Shown here: positions 1 to 13,195 of the stretch, piece by piece
Position numbering within the stretch: position 1 is the stretch's first letter
How the letters are laid out: each line of letters opens with the position of its first letter
NCBI GenBank assembly: GCA_019096195.1
Contig: JAGTXK010000094.1
Location: forward strand, 62,001-126,000
Source: Boletus sp. NGJ
Lineage: Eukaryota; Basidiomycota; Agaricomycetes; Boletales; Boletaceae
Direction: 5' to 3'
DNA: 64,000 bases
Made by a program: the position numbers and the translations under genes
Notes under the pieces: generated by a model
Told to the model about the DNA's origin: nothing
The model's database searches: none
Seen by the model: only the letters and a program-made list of their open reading frames with translations

Positions 1-1972
1 TCACTGTGATAGTCTCGAAAACGTGCTACATCTACTACTACCGGTCAGTGTCGTTACGAAACGGTGCGATAATCTCAGCCTGCTCCCATCGCTTCTAGTG
101 GCAACACGAGACAAGATTCATGTATCATCCACCTACTCGAGCTGATATTACACATGTGTGTATGTATCAGCTGTCGCCACATAGATCTTTGAGTGCGGTG
201 ACGGTGGCCTGTACTGAATATTTGTGGATCGGCTGCGATGAGTAATGATTTCCATGGCCATTGGCACACCAAAGGCTTTTCAAACACATTTTGAAACCGT
301 CACTCAACCAGGCAAGAACTCAAGGCCACAGACTCAACCTCTCGTGTTTCACTCTAACCGACATGAAGATCGGCACAAGGTCCGTGCCCAGACGACAACT
401 TTCCCCGACCACGACTTACTCGCACTTAAACACTGCCTACTGCAACCACCTTCAAAGTTGATGCACGCGAAGACACAAGAAATTAACATTACACATTGTT
501 TCCTGTCCTGCCATGTATAGACCCTTCATTTCAATGTATGGAACAAGTCATCTCCGAGGCGCAGCAAGCTTGTGCCAGTAGAGTAGTACCCTTACTACTA
601 CAGATTGTGTTCGCAGATGCCATGTCGCTGCGGAGATTCGAGTTGCCTGTTGCCTCCACTGTCACCCACCGCTCAATCCGCACCCGGAAAGACAAAGAAA
701 GAACGCGTGAGTGAATGAGGCAGGTGATTCACGAAATCCATTTTCTTCTGCCCAGTGAAATCTTGTTCAAGCAACCTCCAAGGTCGTAGCTCGGAACGTC
801 GGCTAGGTAAACTCGATATTCAGCACACCATACACTGCCCGACATTTCAGACCAACTTTGGTTTGACTGTCTTGATTCTTGAGTGAAGTCTGGTATGTGA
901 ATTGATGATTCATCGGTGGTAGGTTTATGACTCATTAGAAGGTTTTGATTCAGAGGTGGAGCTACTGAATTCGTATTGTAGCTTCTTTGGCTATGGCTTG
1001 CCTTCGTCGCCCGCCGAGAGTGCGAGCAGGCGAGGAGCTGAAACAGAGTGTGCCGTTTCCGCCTGCCGCTCCGACCTTCTCGTCACTCGCTCAGGCTGCT
1101 CATGCAGCACATCCTATTAAGCGCGTAACGCGCTCTCTGGCCTCGTGGACCTTGCGCATGTCGTGCCAGGTCGCAATCTCAGCGGTCTCGTCGTCGACTC
1201 GGACCGGTTGACCCGCCATCCGGGTTCCCAAGACACGACGCAGCCTCCGTCATCCCATTCCTAGCGTGCTCGCGTTGACTGCGACACTCAAGATGATGCT
1301 GCCAGTAATCTGGTTCATCGCTCCTTTTCTCGATCCCGATCCTCGCGCTGTGACTTCCTGCACCCAGGCCCTCAGCTCTTCGACTCCTGAGCTCGACTTA
1401 CATGGTCGGTCGCTGATTGACCGTCTCGCTTGTATTGATCCTGATAACAATCATCGTCGAGTTTACCGTCAAAAGCTACCTGGCCCCTGCCAGGACGCCG
1501 CGTCTGACGCACGGATCAATGCCCTCAGATGCAATTACCCGAGTTCCGAGCCCTCTGAGAGCTTAGAATAACCCTCATGAGGTTGTTCAAGATAGAAATA
1601 AGGCGGTCCTGAGTGTATAGTCAATGATAGGTTGCTACCCACGAGCCGACGACCTAATCTGCGATGGATCTGCCAACGGTCTGCGGTTAGACCTAACAAC
1701 ATTGGATGGCATACGACTGGGCTGGACGAGCAGAGGGGTGCCAGAAACGTTTGAACTACGTCAGAAACCCAATTTCAACAGGCGAGACTCGTGGGTTCTC
1801 GCATTTATTCATTCCCGTATATAAGTGCTCGAGACCTATGAAGGGAGATTATGTTCTAACCCTATTCGCCAATGGCTACGTGAAGTTCAGTCAAAGTGTG
1901 TTCCACCGTCTATGGATATCTACCAGAATGGAGCTAGGCCTCAGATATTATTCTCTGCTGATCAGCGAAATT
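1..1972. other. No supportable gene
   Basis: Only short overlapping open frames are visible, none with a recognisable motif or consistent splice signals. A GC-richer patch around 990-1570 has longer frames on both strands but no family resemblance. The right edge abuts the 3' end of the dehydrogenase gene. Confidence 0.5.
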
Positions 1973-3142
1973 TTAATTACCGTCTGGCCTGTCCGGAATG
2001 AGCACTGTGAAGCACTGTCGTGAACAAGAAGATACGCACCAGTGACGTAGTGTGCCTCTGGCGACACCAGGTAGGACACAAGGCTCGCGATATCTTTGGT
2101 AGTACCTAGGTAACCAACTGCTGCGATCTTCTTCATCTGTTTTCAAGCAGGTAAATGTGGATCGAAAGAATCGACGCGCTTGGACAATACCGGATTGATA
2201 ACACCCCCTTCGTCGCCCATGTATTTCACCATGTCCTCTTGCAATGTCTCAACTGTACAGGCATTCGTTAATAAGCGAAGAGATGTACTTTAGTGGGCGA
2301 CTGACGCATGGCAGTTTCAACAAGTCCTGGAGCATATGCATTCACAGTAATTCCATACCTCCCAAACTCGAGGGCTAAACACCGTCAGAATGCCATATCG
2401 AGGAGCCTCAAGTTATCAAACCTGCGGTTTGGGTTAATCCCCTAATTGCAAATTTTGATGTGCAATATGCACTCAAAAATGGATGTCCTATAGTGATATC
2501 GAATCCAGGTTTAAAACTGAGTATACATGGAACAGGGAGAAGACGCCGCATTGACCTTCCTTGCCTGCAAGAGAGCTAGCACCGATCATACGACCTTTGG
2601 TTCCTTGATCGATCATCTTCTGTGCCGCATATTTATAACACAGAAACGTTCCGCGGACGTTTACCGCCAGGACGGCATCCAGATCATCTACGGTTGCTGT
2701 GAAAGTGAGAAATCGTTGTCAGGACTTGCTCGGTCAATTCCGCCCTCTGCAAGGTGACAAACCTTGGGAGATCGAACCAGTCCTCAAGATCCCGGCATTC
2801 GCGACCATCTAATACAGATTCGTTAGCCTCGAAGTGAAGTTGGTAGAAGCGTTAGCCTACCACATCGAGACGGTCCAACGCTTCAACCGCGCCATCGACC
2901 ATGTTCTTCACCTCCTCCTCAATACTCACGTCGGCCGGTAGCACGGAGACTCGCCGTACCGGATATTCATTGTTAATCTCTTCCCTGATTGCATCGAGAC
3001 TATGTTTGTTTACGGCGAGATCGTTTAACGCAATATCGTAGCCATCACTCGCGAGTCGGAGGGCGATGGTCCGACCTATTCCACTGCCCGAGCCTGTGAC
3101 TAACGCGACACCTTTTGAAGAAAAAGTTGCTTCGAAACGCAT
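1973..3142 (-). CDS. Short-chain dehydrogenase/reductase, classical SDR
   Basis: This is a NAD(P)-dependent oxidoreductase of the classical SDR type, resembling fungal diacetyl reductase-like enzymes; the substrate is unknown. The start chosen is the ATG at 3142 (MRFEATFSSKGVALVTG). The cofactor motif TGSGSGIG follows directly. After an intron beginning near 2853 comes the NAG motif (MVANAGI, near 2800), then NVRGTF, a SSLAGK segment near 2575, the catalytic YCTSK (Tyr and Lys both present, near 2450), and LEFGRYGITVNAYAPGLVETAM at about 2290-2370. The last parts are DMVKYMGDEGG near 2210 and MKKIAAVGYLGTTKDIASLVSYLVSP, which ends the fold. At least five short introns are needed. The C-terminus is uncertain: after YVT two acceptor choices give different short tails, and neither shows the usual VNGG ending. 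The donor after SSLAGKEG is also ambiguous. All catalytic residues are present, so the gene looks functional. Confidence 0.78.
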
Positions 3143-4492
3143 ACGGTCTTCGGGGTGTGGGAGAGAGATGGCAGCTTGTCGAATAAACGCCGACCTCAGC
3201 ACGATGCCCCATTTTATGTGTACCAGGACATCCATAAACGTGGGACGCGGGCGATCCTATTAGGTGGTGAGCGCCGGTAAGCATCTGGGCTCCAAATTTG
3301 TGTATTGGGGTACTCCTTTTATAGATCTCATTGTCCACATGGAAGGACTCGAAGATTCGGAGCGGAAATGTTGGAGGTCGATCGCTTGTTCATTTCCTGC
3401 AAGTTACGATATTTTATCCGTTGCTGTACTCATCAGCTGCGGCTGTTTGGCATGGGTGTGACTATGTCACTCGAACGGTGCGGATAGGCTCACCACAGGA
3501 GACAGTAAAGTCGTTCAAGAGGGGTCACGGTCGAGGGACATGTGTTGAGTTTAAAATTCAAGTAGATGGGAAAGAAGTTCTGATTTTGGGTAATTAAAAG
3601 AGGAGCGCGTATTTCTGTAAAGCAGCTTAGGCGGACGGTGAGCTCATTAGCCTGAATGTGAAGGCATCTGCAGGCATCCGCTTCCGTCCTATAGCCAAAT
3701 AATAACATGTCTGCCAGCTTTTGGGAGTAATGCATAGAGTTCAGAGTGAGACTGGCGAGCGAGGTGCACGGGTGTTCAGGGGCGGGCGGACAGGATTCAG
3801 ATGTTACTGGCAGCGTTGAACGAACGTGTTCAACGGGGATGGGCCTAGCGGACTAGCATTATCGATATCTTCATAAATTGCTAGGCTGGAACTGGTTCCA
3901 GATTATCAGGTCTGTAGGTTCTGGAAACGCGATTGCCGGGATTCAAATTCAAACTCCATATGTGACTTTTCTTTCAAGTTATTGGTTTCCTTACAGTAGT
4001 GGCACACGTACGTGCTCGTTACTCCCCAACAAAAGGACACGAGTCGAGCTGTGTCGCACTTAGTTTTGGGACTCGTAATGTTGAAAGGACAACTTGGTGG
4101 TAGTAGTATCTAAATTTCTCTGCTCAATGTCTGATAGGATGTACAGCACATTTCGATCTGATATCAAAGTTCCTGCCGCTTCAATGAAAACGAGTTGGTT
4201 CGGAGCGATCAGTTCATGGGGAGGTGGAATCCACCCGCACGATGGTAGTCGATTGTTACCCTCGGTGGTAAGCCGCACTTCTAAATGCTGTACGGTGACA
4301 AAGCACCATTCATTCAAACTGATACGTTTCCACAGCTTCCGGTGCTAGTGAGTCCTCAGTCACCCACGGGGCATTCATTTTTTCTAATTTAGTACCGCGC
4401 TGATCTCCTCATGTGATCTACTGGCACTTAAACATGCTGTACGAGTTCCAAGTTGCACGTTTTGAACCTCTACTTGCTCGACCAAGCCTCGC
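3143..4492. other. Intergenic, divergent promoter region
   Basis: This is the shared upstream region between the SDR gene (-) and the helicase gene (+). Short frames occur on both strands but none has family resemblance or splice support. Confidence 0.5.
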
Positions 4493-7400
4493 ATGAATCC
4501 TGCTCTTTCAACTTCTAGCCGTGCTTCCAGGCTGAAAAAACGATTCCTCGATATTCTGTCTGGGTCAGTGAACCTTGACCCTCGTGGCGCTACTCTTTTC
4601 CTAGAAGGGCTTTGCGCTCAGGATGACCCACTGGTATGCTTGAATGCAATCACTGAGAGTGCTCATGGTCCGTCTTCAGTCCAATCCGCGATGCAGTTCG
4701 ACTTGTCCCTCCAATTCATGAACGGATTGGGTTCCACCGTCCTGGAGTATCTCCTTAGAGCTTCTGATGCAGGTGGCGACGCTCTGGACAATTTGTTGTT
4801 CCATGTGGTAGAACCACCTGTCTTTTGGGGTGTCTTCGTTTGCACATTCCAGCAGGGCGCATTGAGCGAAAACGCTCAATTGGTCTTTGCTAGAATGCTT
4901 TCTCGACTCCTGACTTTACAACACCGGGACACCAGTTCCTATCGAGACATTGCAGCTCAGCCATCCATTCAAAATGGCCTCATCGCGTCATCCAAACATG
5001 AAATCAGAGAGATGGGTCATCTCATCAAACACATTCTCTCTACCATTAGTTCTCTGACAGTGTACGACGTTCTCAACGGTCCCGGTGGACGCCACGATAA
5101 CGACTTCGCCGACTACCGCGACATCGCCATTCTCCCCACCGCCGACGAGATCTTGTGTCGAAAGCCTCCTTTCCTCCCCACAGCATTACATGACGAGCTC
5201 GACTCATCAGAAGCTCCAATCGAGGAATACTTGGACATTACCTTTCGTATGTTCCGCGAGGACATGATCTTTGACATCCGCCAGGAGGTACAAGCTGCTT
5301 TAGAGAATGAAGGGAAGTCTCGCGGTCTCCGTGTCAAAAGCATCTCTATGGTCGGTATCTATACCGGGGCTAATGATCGGAAGACTCGCTGGGGCATTAA
5401 GCTGGAATGTGCCAACGACTTCTGGCAGCTCAAGGGCAAGAAGGATGAGGATGCTCGGGTAAAATTCCTTACACGGGATCCTCGTGGCTCGAAGATTCTG
5501 AGACATCAGTCTCTCGTTTGCCTCGCTTCTGGTCAAGATATCATCAGCTTTGGGACAGTGAACCGTGTGGAGGAACTCCTAGCCCGCAACCCTCCTGTGA
5601 TAGTCCTGCAGCTAGATGGCGATGTCAACATAAGGAAGACCATCACCTCTCTTCGCGTGGCCCAGAATGTACAACTCATCCAAATCGGCACCGCGACCTT
5701 TTCCTTCGAGCCAGTGCTCTCCGCCCTGAAGACGTGTAACGTTCCTCTCTCGAAAGAGATTCTGCTTTGGAACCCAGAGTCGCCGCTTGAATCCTCACAC
5801 AAAGTAGCCTTGTCGCACCTTACCAATGCACTCGTCTCAAACCCTTCCGTTGAGCTAGACAGTTTATTGGACCTCCCTAACAGCATCCGTCTCGACAAGT
5901 CTCAGGCGAAATCTCTGGTCGCAGGACTTCAGCAACGCGTATCGTTGATCCAAGGGCCACCTGGTGAGCACTGTTATATTAATTCCCGAGGTTATTTCAC
6001 CGTTTCTCCAGGAACTGGAAAGTCGTTTATAGGCGTCCTTCTCGCAAAAGCAATACACGATGAAACTGCTCAAACCATTCTCGTCGTTTGCTATACCAAC
6101 CATGCGCTGGATCAGTTCCTCGTTGATCTTCTCGAATACGATATACCTGCTGAATCCATTGTGCGCCTCGGCGGCCGTTCAAACCAGTCCACGGACCATC
6201 TTGCTCTTCACAGGCAACCACGCGGGCGCTTTCACTATGACTGGGATAAGATCAACGAGCTCAGACACAACGCGTCCTATCACGAAGACCAGCTCCAAAC
6301 TCACTTCAACACGCTACTAGACATGGATGACAAGAACATGCTCATGCATCTAGAGCTTAAGCACCACGAGTTCTTCGAAGCGTTCTACGTGCCGTTGGAG
6401 ACGGAAGACGGAATGACACGCGTTGGACGGAATGGACAAGCCATTGATCGGGGGTATCTCTTCGCGCAGTGGAAGCGGGGTCTGAATGCCGGAGTGTTGA
6501 GTGGCGAGCCTCATGTCGAAGCGTCAGCTCGGATCTGGGGTATGGCTCGCTCGGCCCGCCAGCAACTGCTGGACAAGTGGCGACATGAACTTGTCACTGA
6601 GGTACTGGAGTCGATATGCTCTGCTAGCACGTCGTACAATACACGTCAAGACGCTATCAAGCGGGAGTTTTCCAAACCAACTGTGTCAATTTTGCGGCAG
6701 AAGAGGATCATCGCTTGTACGACCACGGGGGCTGCTATCTACGCTGAAGCGCTTGAACAGGTTGGTCCCGAGGTTCTCCTTGTGGAAGAAGCTGGCGAGA
6801 TCCTCGAAAGTCACACCTTGACTGCGTTGTCCAGCACGGTCGAACAGATGATTCTGATCGGTGACCACAAGTATGTCTGCGATGTTGTCTCGACCATTTG
6901 TTACTAACACTCCGTCGTAGACAATTGCGCCCCAAAGTCAACAACTATCAATTAACTGTTGAAAGAGGCGAGGGATTTGACCTGAACCGGTCGCTTTTCG
7001 AGCGTCTTATCCTCAAGGGCTACCCCCACGAAACTCTTTCAACCCAACATCGGATGCGCCCTGAAATCTCTGCCTTTGTCCGCGAGCTCACTTACCCAGA
7101 GCTTGTTGATGCTCCCTCGACTTATCATCGACCCGATATCCGCGGAGTACAATCGAACATCATCTTCGTGGATCACACCCATCCCGAAGATGACAACTCG
7201 GCCATTTTGGACCGTGCAGACGGTGGTGCCAAGGCATCGAAGCAAAACACATACGAGGTACAGATGGTGCTCAAGATCGTACACTACCTTGCCCAACAGG
7301 GGTACAAAGGCGAGGACATTGTCGTCCTCACCCCGTACCTTGGCCAACTGCATCACCTACGTGACGCTTTGAAGCACGATAATGACCTGATCCTCAACGA

Positions 7401-8659
7401 TCTGGATTCCTCGGATCTTGCACGTGCTGGCCTGTCCCCCTCTGCTCCACCGGAGCTCAAAGTCAAGAAAGGCCGAATCCATTTGGCTACGATCGGTGAG
7501 GGACATACTTTGCGAATACAACGTGGTCTAACAACCTGCCATAGACAACTATCAGGGAGAGGAAAGCAATATTGTAGTTGCGAGTCTCACGAGATCGAAT
7601 AAATCCAACGCGATCGGCTTCATGGACTCTCCCGAGCGTCTCAACGTCCTCCTCTCACGCGCCCGAGATGGCCTCATTTTGATTGGCAACTCCCAAACGT
7701 TTTTGAATTCCAGGAAAGGAGGGGCACTCTGGAAGCGGTTCTTCACTCTCTTCGAGAACGGCGAGTACGTTTACCAGGGGTTTCCCGTCAAATGCGAGAG
7801 ACATCCTGAGCATGCCGCGCTGCTGAAGTGTGCAAGCGATTTCAACGGTCACTGTCCGGACGGTGGATGCACCCAACCATGGTGAGTTCTTCACATCCGA
7901 ACCCTCACGCGACCTGACATCGCCTTTGCAAGTGGATTCACGCTTGACTGTGGACACACGTGCCCGATGAAGTGCCACCCTCGTCGGCCATCTGCGTTGC
8001 TCGACCCACACGTCACGTCGCAGTGTAAACAAAACATGAGCGCCAAGTGTCCAGCGGGTCATCACAGGGTCACATGGGAATGCCGCCATGGCCAGCCTCG
8101 TGTTTGCTCGGCCTGTGTCAAAGAGGCTGAACGTCTCGAGAAGATCGCTCGGCAGGAGCGCGAGGCGCAGAAAAGGCGCGAGCAAACTGAGGCCGAGCAT
8201 CGTCGGCACCTGGCTGAGCTGGAAGCTAAGTTGAAAGCAGAGAAGGCTGCCGAGGAACAACGCAGGCTCCAGGAAGAACGTGAGGCGCGTTTGCGGGAAG
8301 TGCGGAGGAGGCAAGAGGAAGAGCAGCGCAAGAGACAGGAAGAACATGAGGCGCGTCTGCTTGAAGAGCGGAGAAGGCAGGAGGAAGAACAACGCAAGAG
8401 CCAGGAAGAAGCGAAGAGGCGAGAGGAAGAGAGAAAGCGGCTGCATCAGGAGGCCCTTAGAAGGGTAGAACAATCTTTGGCGGACGAGCGAGAAGCAGAG
8501 AGCCGACGACGACAGCAACAACTTGTTGCAGCCGCGAGGCAACAGACGCTGATCGCTGAGAGACTACGGGAAGACGCTCGTGCCAGGGAGAACGACGCAG
8601 AAAGAAAGAGAACGACTAGGGACTCTGAATCCGAAGCTTCACGCTGCACTATTCAATAG
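4493..8659 (+). CDS. NFX1-type zinc-finger SF1 helicase (ZNFX1/Hrr1-like)
   Basis: This is a large superfamily 1 RNA helicase of the UPF1-like clade. In fission yeast the relative Hrr1 works in RNAi-directed heterochromatin, and in animals ZNFX1 acts in small-RNA inheritance; a silencing role here is inferred from family only. Five exons are separated by introns at 5964-6011, 6871-6920, 7496-7544 and 7882-7932, giving about 1322 residues. Motifs in order are Walker A GPPGTGKS (about residue 487), a Walker B variant LLVEEAGE (about 746), GDHKQLRP (motif III), STQHRMRPEI (about 819) and LLSRAR (motif VI, about 1003). A Cys/His-rich NFX1-type finger follows (GGCTQPCGFTLDCGHTCPMKC, about 1072-1100), then a long Glu/Arg/Lys-rich coiled coil to the stop. 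The first intron splits the Walker A loop; it is 48 nt long with no stop in frame. The second and fourth introns lie inside GDHKQLRP and the zinc finger. All helicase motifs are intact. Confidence 0.9.
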
Positions 8660-9765
8660 TTGAAACTGTGATCAACCTTATCTCCAAGAGTCGAACTCGA
8701 GAAGAGGGGTATCCGTCTCCTGGGGGTCGTGGGTTTCAAGTACAATACAACACTGCGAAATGTCCAAGCATACTAAGCAATCGAAGCACTTGACTGTAGT
8801 GTAGCACATCCCGTTCAATACGCCAGACAATATTTACAGAGAATATACCGACCCGTCCCGATGCTTGTTTACTCTCACTATACCCAGCCGGCAAAAGAAG
8901 GATCAAGTAAAACCACTTCTGGATACAAGCCTTGTGAACGAGACCAAGATTGCGCTGGTGGTTCAAATGACGAGATACAAATTGAAGTCAGGCCCCCGTG
9001 CGCACATTGTTGATGATGTCAATGTCATCGAGTTCCGGAGCCAACTTGTAAGCGGAAACCAAACAGGGTTCTGAACCAGACAGTCACTTACCACTAAGTT
9101 GACCTGAGACGAACATTCTGGCTGCTGGTGTGTAGTAGAGGAGTGTGTCAATAGTCGCGACCGGGATAACAACCACCATGTCGTGTAGGCAGAACATGAG
9201 AGACTCGTAGCGCGACCGAACTCAAGGAACGTGAACGTCGGTTGTTCTGCCGGAAGGTGTGTCATTGGCATAGACGTACATATATAGGATGGGAACCGTT
9301 CTCTGCGATGTGAAGTTTACCAAGCCAGCGAACAGGGGGAAGCACTGGTTCCATGGACCAGTACTTTGGGTACATACAAGTAACGCTCAAATCGCATCAG
9401 GCCAGCCGAACATCGTAGTACCAACAGCCCCGCAAAGATGTGGACTGTTGGGCTACGACACCGGGCGAGCATCGATGTGGATGAGCCAGGGCTTGTTTGT
9501 GGCTGAGCTAATCGGGTCCTCGGCCGAGTACGCGTGAGTCGAGCGGAATGAATTGCGGGCGGCCTATGGATTTCGGTGGGAGGGCTGAGTCTGGGGCGGC
9601 CGTGCGTGCTCAGTGTACTCCTCAGCCCATCCACCAAACGTGTCCCGTCTCTCCCAGAGACTGCACGCCGCCGCATGGGCAGGCGCAGCCTAGTGTGGTA
9701 TTACGTAAGAAGCTCGCTCCCCTTAAAGCTCTAATTCGGGCTACCAACCGACCCTTGTTCACTTA
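8660..9765. other. Intergenic, 3' flank of helicase and carrier promoter
   Basis: No gene is supported. A minus-strand frame near 9271-8963 has a plausible intron donor, but the spliced product ends at once and resembles nothing known. The last 100 bases before 9766 are the carrier's leader. Confidence 0.45.
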
Positions 9766-12126
9766 ATGGCTGCCCCCGCACAACCCACCGCCAATGCCAC
9801 TCCTACCTCCGCACCTTCTCCAGCCAAGAAGAAACAGCCATACCCATTCTATCTTGGCGGCCTCGCAGCCACCATCGCTGCATCTATCACCCACCCCCTC
9901 GATCTCACCAAAGTCCGTTTACAAGCCTCAGGCGATAAACGTATGATCGAGTCCATAAAGAAGACCGTCAGGACAGCTGGTTTCAGAGGGCTATATGATG
10001 GCATTACAGGTACTTGGATGCGACAGATGAGTTACAGTCTCTGTCGCTTCTGGGCATACGACGAGAGCAAGAAGATCCTTGGCGCAAACCCACAGTCGCC
10101 CCCTTGGGTCTTGGCTGGTGCTGGTATCATGGGTACGTTATCTACAAGTCGCCTCTTCCGCATTTCCCTGACCTGGCCTTGTAGCTGGCAGCATTGCTGG
10201 TGTGGTCGGTAACCCTGGTGGTATGTGTCCTCGTACCCTCTTCCGCGCGCCCTCTCCCTCATATCAACCCTCCCACAGAGATCGTTATGGTGTGTGTTGG
10301 CTAGCTACCCTATATCCCATTCCATGCCTTCCGCATTCTTTCCCATCCTTCCGCATCACGTGACCGTATTCTCATATCCCGTGCCCACTCGCTTTATCCC
10401 TTTGCCGTCCGTCTAGGTTCGCCTGCAAGGCGACTTTGCAAAGCCTCCAGAGAAACGTTTCAACTACAAGCATTGCTTCGATGCGCTCTTCCGTGTAAGT
10501 CCTTCTCTTGTTTTGTTTCATTCACTTCTTTTGTCTTGTATGCTTGTCACCTTCCCTTCTTTCCTCGCGTTTTGCGTTCGCATGTGTGGAAACTGGACGG
10601 TCGTATCCCATTCCGTGAATTTCCAACGTCCATGTCCGTGTTGTTCCGAAAGAGGCGTCACGAACCCCCTTGGACAGGTTCATTCCTGGCTAAGCAGTCC
10701 GCTGCTCCGCCTCCATATCGACTAGGATCGTCGACCTGGATGGCCCTTTTGCGTTTGCTCGCGAGAAGCATTCTTCCGGCCCCAACCTGGAAACGTCGAT
10801 TGTAACAATTGACTCCGTGGAAGATAACGATGATATCAATGCTACCGCACAAGAGAGAACGTAGAAGCCATGGCGAGAGTATCACAGATGGCGGAAGGGA
10901 AAGTGCAGCAGAATCCAGGAAAGGACACATCCTTTTTATATTCTGCAGGACTCCACGTGAGTAACGCATCATCGCTCCGTTCGAGATGCGTTACCTCCGT
11001 ATCGTGCCACACAACCGTGGGAACGACTGCGTTCTATCACCCCAGTCTCCAGTCTCTTTCTCGCGTCGTGGTGTAGTGGCCTTGTGACGCACTTTGCCAT
11101 TCTGGACTGGATCGGCCGTGTCACTTGTGGGTGCTAGAGGTCGCTGCCTCTGAGGTTGTGTCATATCTGGGAATGTGGGAGCGTTCAACACCCACAAACT
11201 GGTACTGAAAAAGGCGCGGTTTTCACCAAGCTAACAAGATTCGATGACGATGCGAAGACGAGTGTAAGAACGGCATGACGAGAGTCGACGAATCTGGATA
11301 CTTCTCACATCAAGATACTATTATCAGTCGCGCGACGGACAGCCCGGATTAGCGCCGTGGACTTCCGAACTAACTGGGTCATACCCTTGCAATTTACATA
11401 TGAATCTTCTTATTTTTTTTCCCCCTTTACTTCTCATTCTCATTCATTCCCAAAGACTTCATGTGATGCTAACATTCATTCTTCCCGTTTCTCTCTATTG
11501 GTCGTGTGATTGGATCCCGGCGCGCATAGATGGTTCGCGAAGAAGGCCCTTCGTCGCTCCTCCGTGGTGTTGGCCCGAACGTCTTCCGAAGTGTGCTGAT
11601 GAACTCGAGTCAACTCGCCTCGTGAGCGCTGTCCTGCCTTCAAACGTGTTCCGATTCTCACCTACTTACTACCTAGATATGATTTCTTCAAGTCAGAGCT
11701 TTTGAAGACGCCCTACTTTGGGGACAACATCTTATGCCACTTTACTGCCAGTTTCGCCGCTGTACGTTCTTTGAATTCTTGCTTACTTGGGAGATGCTGA
11801 TGGTGTTGATGCGACAGGGCACAGTAGCTACAACCGTCTGTTCACCCGCTGACGTCATCAAGAGCCGCATCATGAACGCGAGCGGACCTGGATCTAGCGT
11901 ACGTTTTTTTATCTCTATTCACTGACGTACTGTCTAAATGCTCTCCTCCACTTCTATGTAGTCGACATTCGGTGTAATCCGAGCATCGCTCGCGAACGAG
12001 GGTCCGATGTTTATGTTCAAAGGCTGGCTTCCAGCATGGTCGCGTCTCCAACCGACGACGATTCTCATTTTCCTGACACTCGAGCAACTGAAGCGCTTGG
12101 TGGACTGGAAACGGGGCACGTTGTGA
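9766..12126 (+). CDS. DIC1: Mitochondrial dicarboxylate carrier
   Basis: This is an inner-membrane mitochondrial carrier of the SLC25 family, exchanging dicarboxylates such as malate or succinate for phosphate. It has eight exons: 9766-10132, 10185-10220, 10279-10289, 10417-10494, 11530-11621, 11677-11761, 11818-11898 and 11962-12126. They sum to 915 nt (304 residues), the usual family length. The three carrier signatures are visible: PLDLTKVRLQ, PGEIVMVRLQGDF and PADVIKSRIM. The block KPPEKRFNYKHCFDALFR and the end FKGWLPAWSRLQPTTILIF match fungal DIC1 proteins. Two oddities stand out. The third exon is only 11 nt (it completes E-I-V-M). The intron at 10495-11529 is 1035 nt, about twenty times longer than the others, with no recognisable content. 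The N-terminus carries a short Ala/Pro/Thr-rich extension before the first helix. Confidence 0.93.
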
Positions 12127-13195
12127 GGATGCACCAATTGTCCTTGCATGTAAGGCAAATATCTCTTGCTTTCATTTTCCACCCGTTTCGTCGCTCGTGT
12201 TATATTTTGTACTCGTGTTTTGATGTTCCCCCGCGTTAACCTGTTGCATGGTTATGACCTCCTTCCGAACCTCTTCTCTGTGTACCCACCAATCGCTCAC
12301 TCTTGTTGATCCAATTGTTGGTGGTTTCCCTCCTTTTCCTGCGATACCATACATATATTGTACATAGATTCTTACGGGATGAGTGTGGGCCGGGGAATAA
12401 GAGCGAATGGGATGGAAGCGGCTGTATGTCTTACTAGAAATACATCTTGATTCTTGAAAGATTGCTGAGAATGGGAAGAGGTCAGAACGGAGAAGTTGAT
12501 GAATCTGCTTGTCATGATACAAGATTAGACAAATAGATGGGTATGGGTGGACGTGAAATGTCTTCTGATACATTGAGACCAGTACTATTACTTGAAAAAT
12601 AGATTGACATTTGGGAAGAGGTAAAACACTTTCCTGTTTGCAAATATGTGAACATCTGTGGTGACCATACTGGTACTGGAATTACCTGTGCAACTGTGGA
12701 TAGGCCCAGGGTAATAAGCGTTGTGTGATGATGATGAACATGATATTGTGTCGAAACAGATTATGAGAGAACCAGGCAACACCAAAGCAGTGACTGGTTA
12801 ATACAGTGGGCAAGAAGGATCAGGTTACCTTTTTGAGTAGTTAAGGCTTGTATACCAATTCCAACATTGGCAGTGCAACAAATTTCACTCACTAGTGTCA
12901 TTGCCAGTCACTGACCTCAGGCTCACAAGTATTGCTTGACCATTGAATATCCTCATGCTTGATGTGACCAAACCACTTGAGGAGAGAGAACTTTCTGAAT
13001 ATGATGGGATCAACAATTTACATACTTGGTGGGATTGACTAGTATGAATTGTCACATGTCACAGATGACCTTTGCCAAGGGCAAGCTGCAAGCATGAAGT
13101 GGCAGATTCCAACACTTGAATGTTTGAACAGTTGGAAAACATGCTTTGAGTTGCTGCAACAGACCTGGAGCTCTGCTCATACTAGTGCTAAACCC
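12127..13195. other. Intergenic, passing into AT-rich repeat
   Basis: From 12127 to about 12600 this is ordinary 3' flank. Beyond that the base composition turns AT-rich like the transposon island. No coding motif was seen. Confidence 0.4.

Noticed and set aside
7655-8542. Minus-strand 295-residue frame
   Set aside because: Antisense shadow of the helicase coiled coil; the Leu/Phe/Ser runs simply mirror Glu/Lys/Arg codons.
8963-9271. Possible small gene on the minus strand
   Set aside because: The spliced product ends right after the intron and no family resemblance was found.
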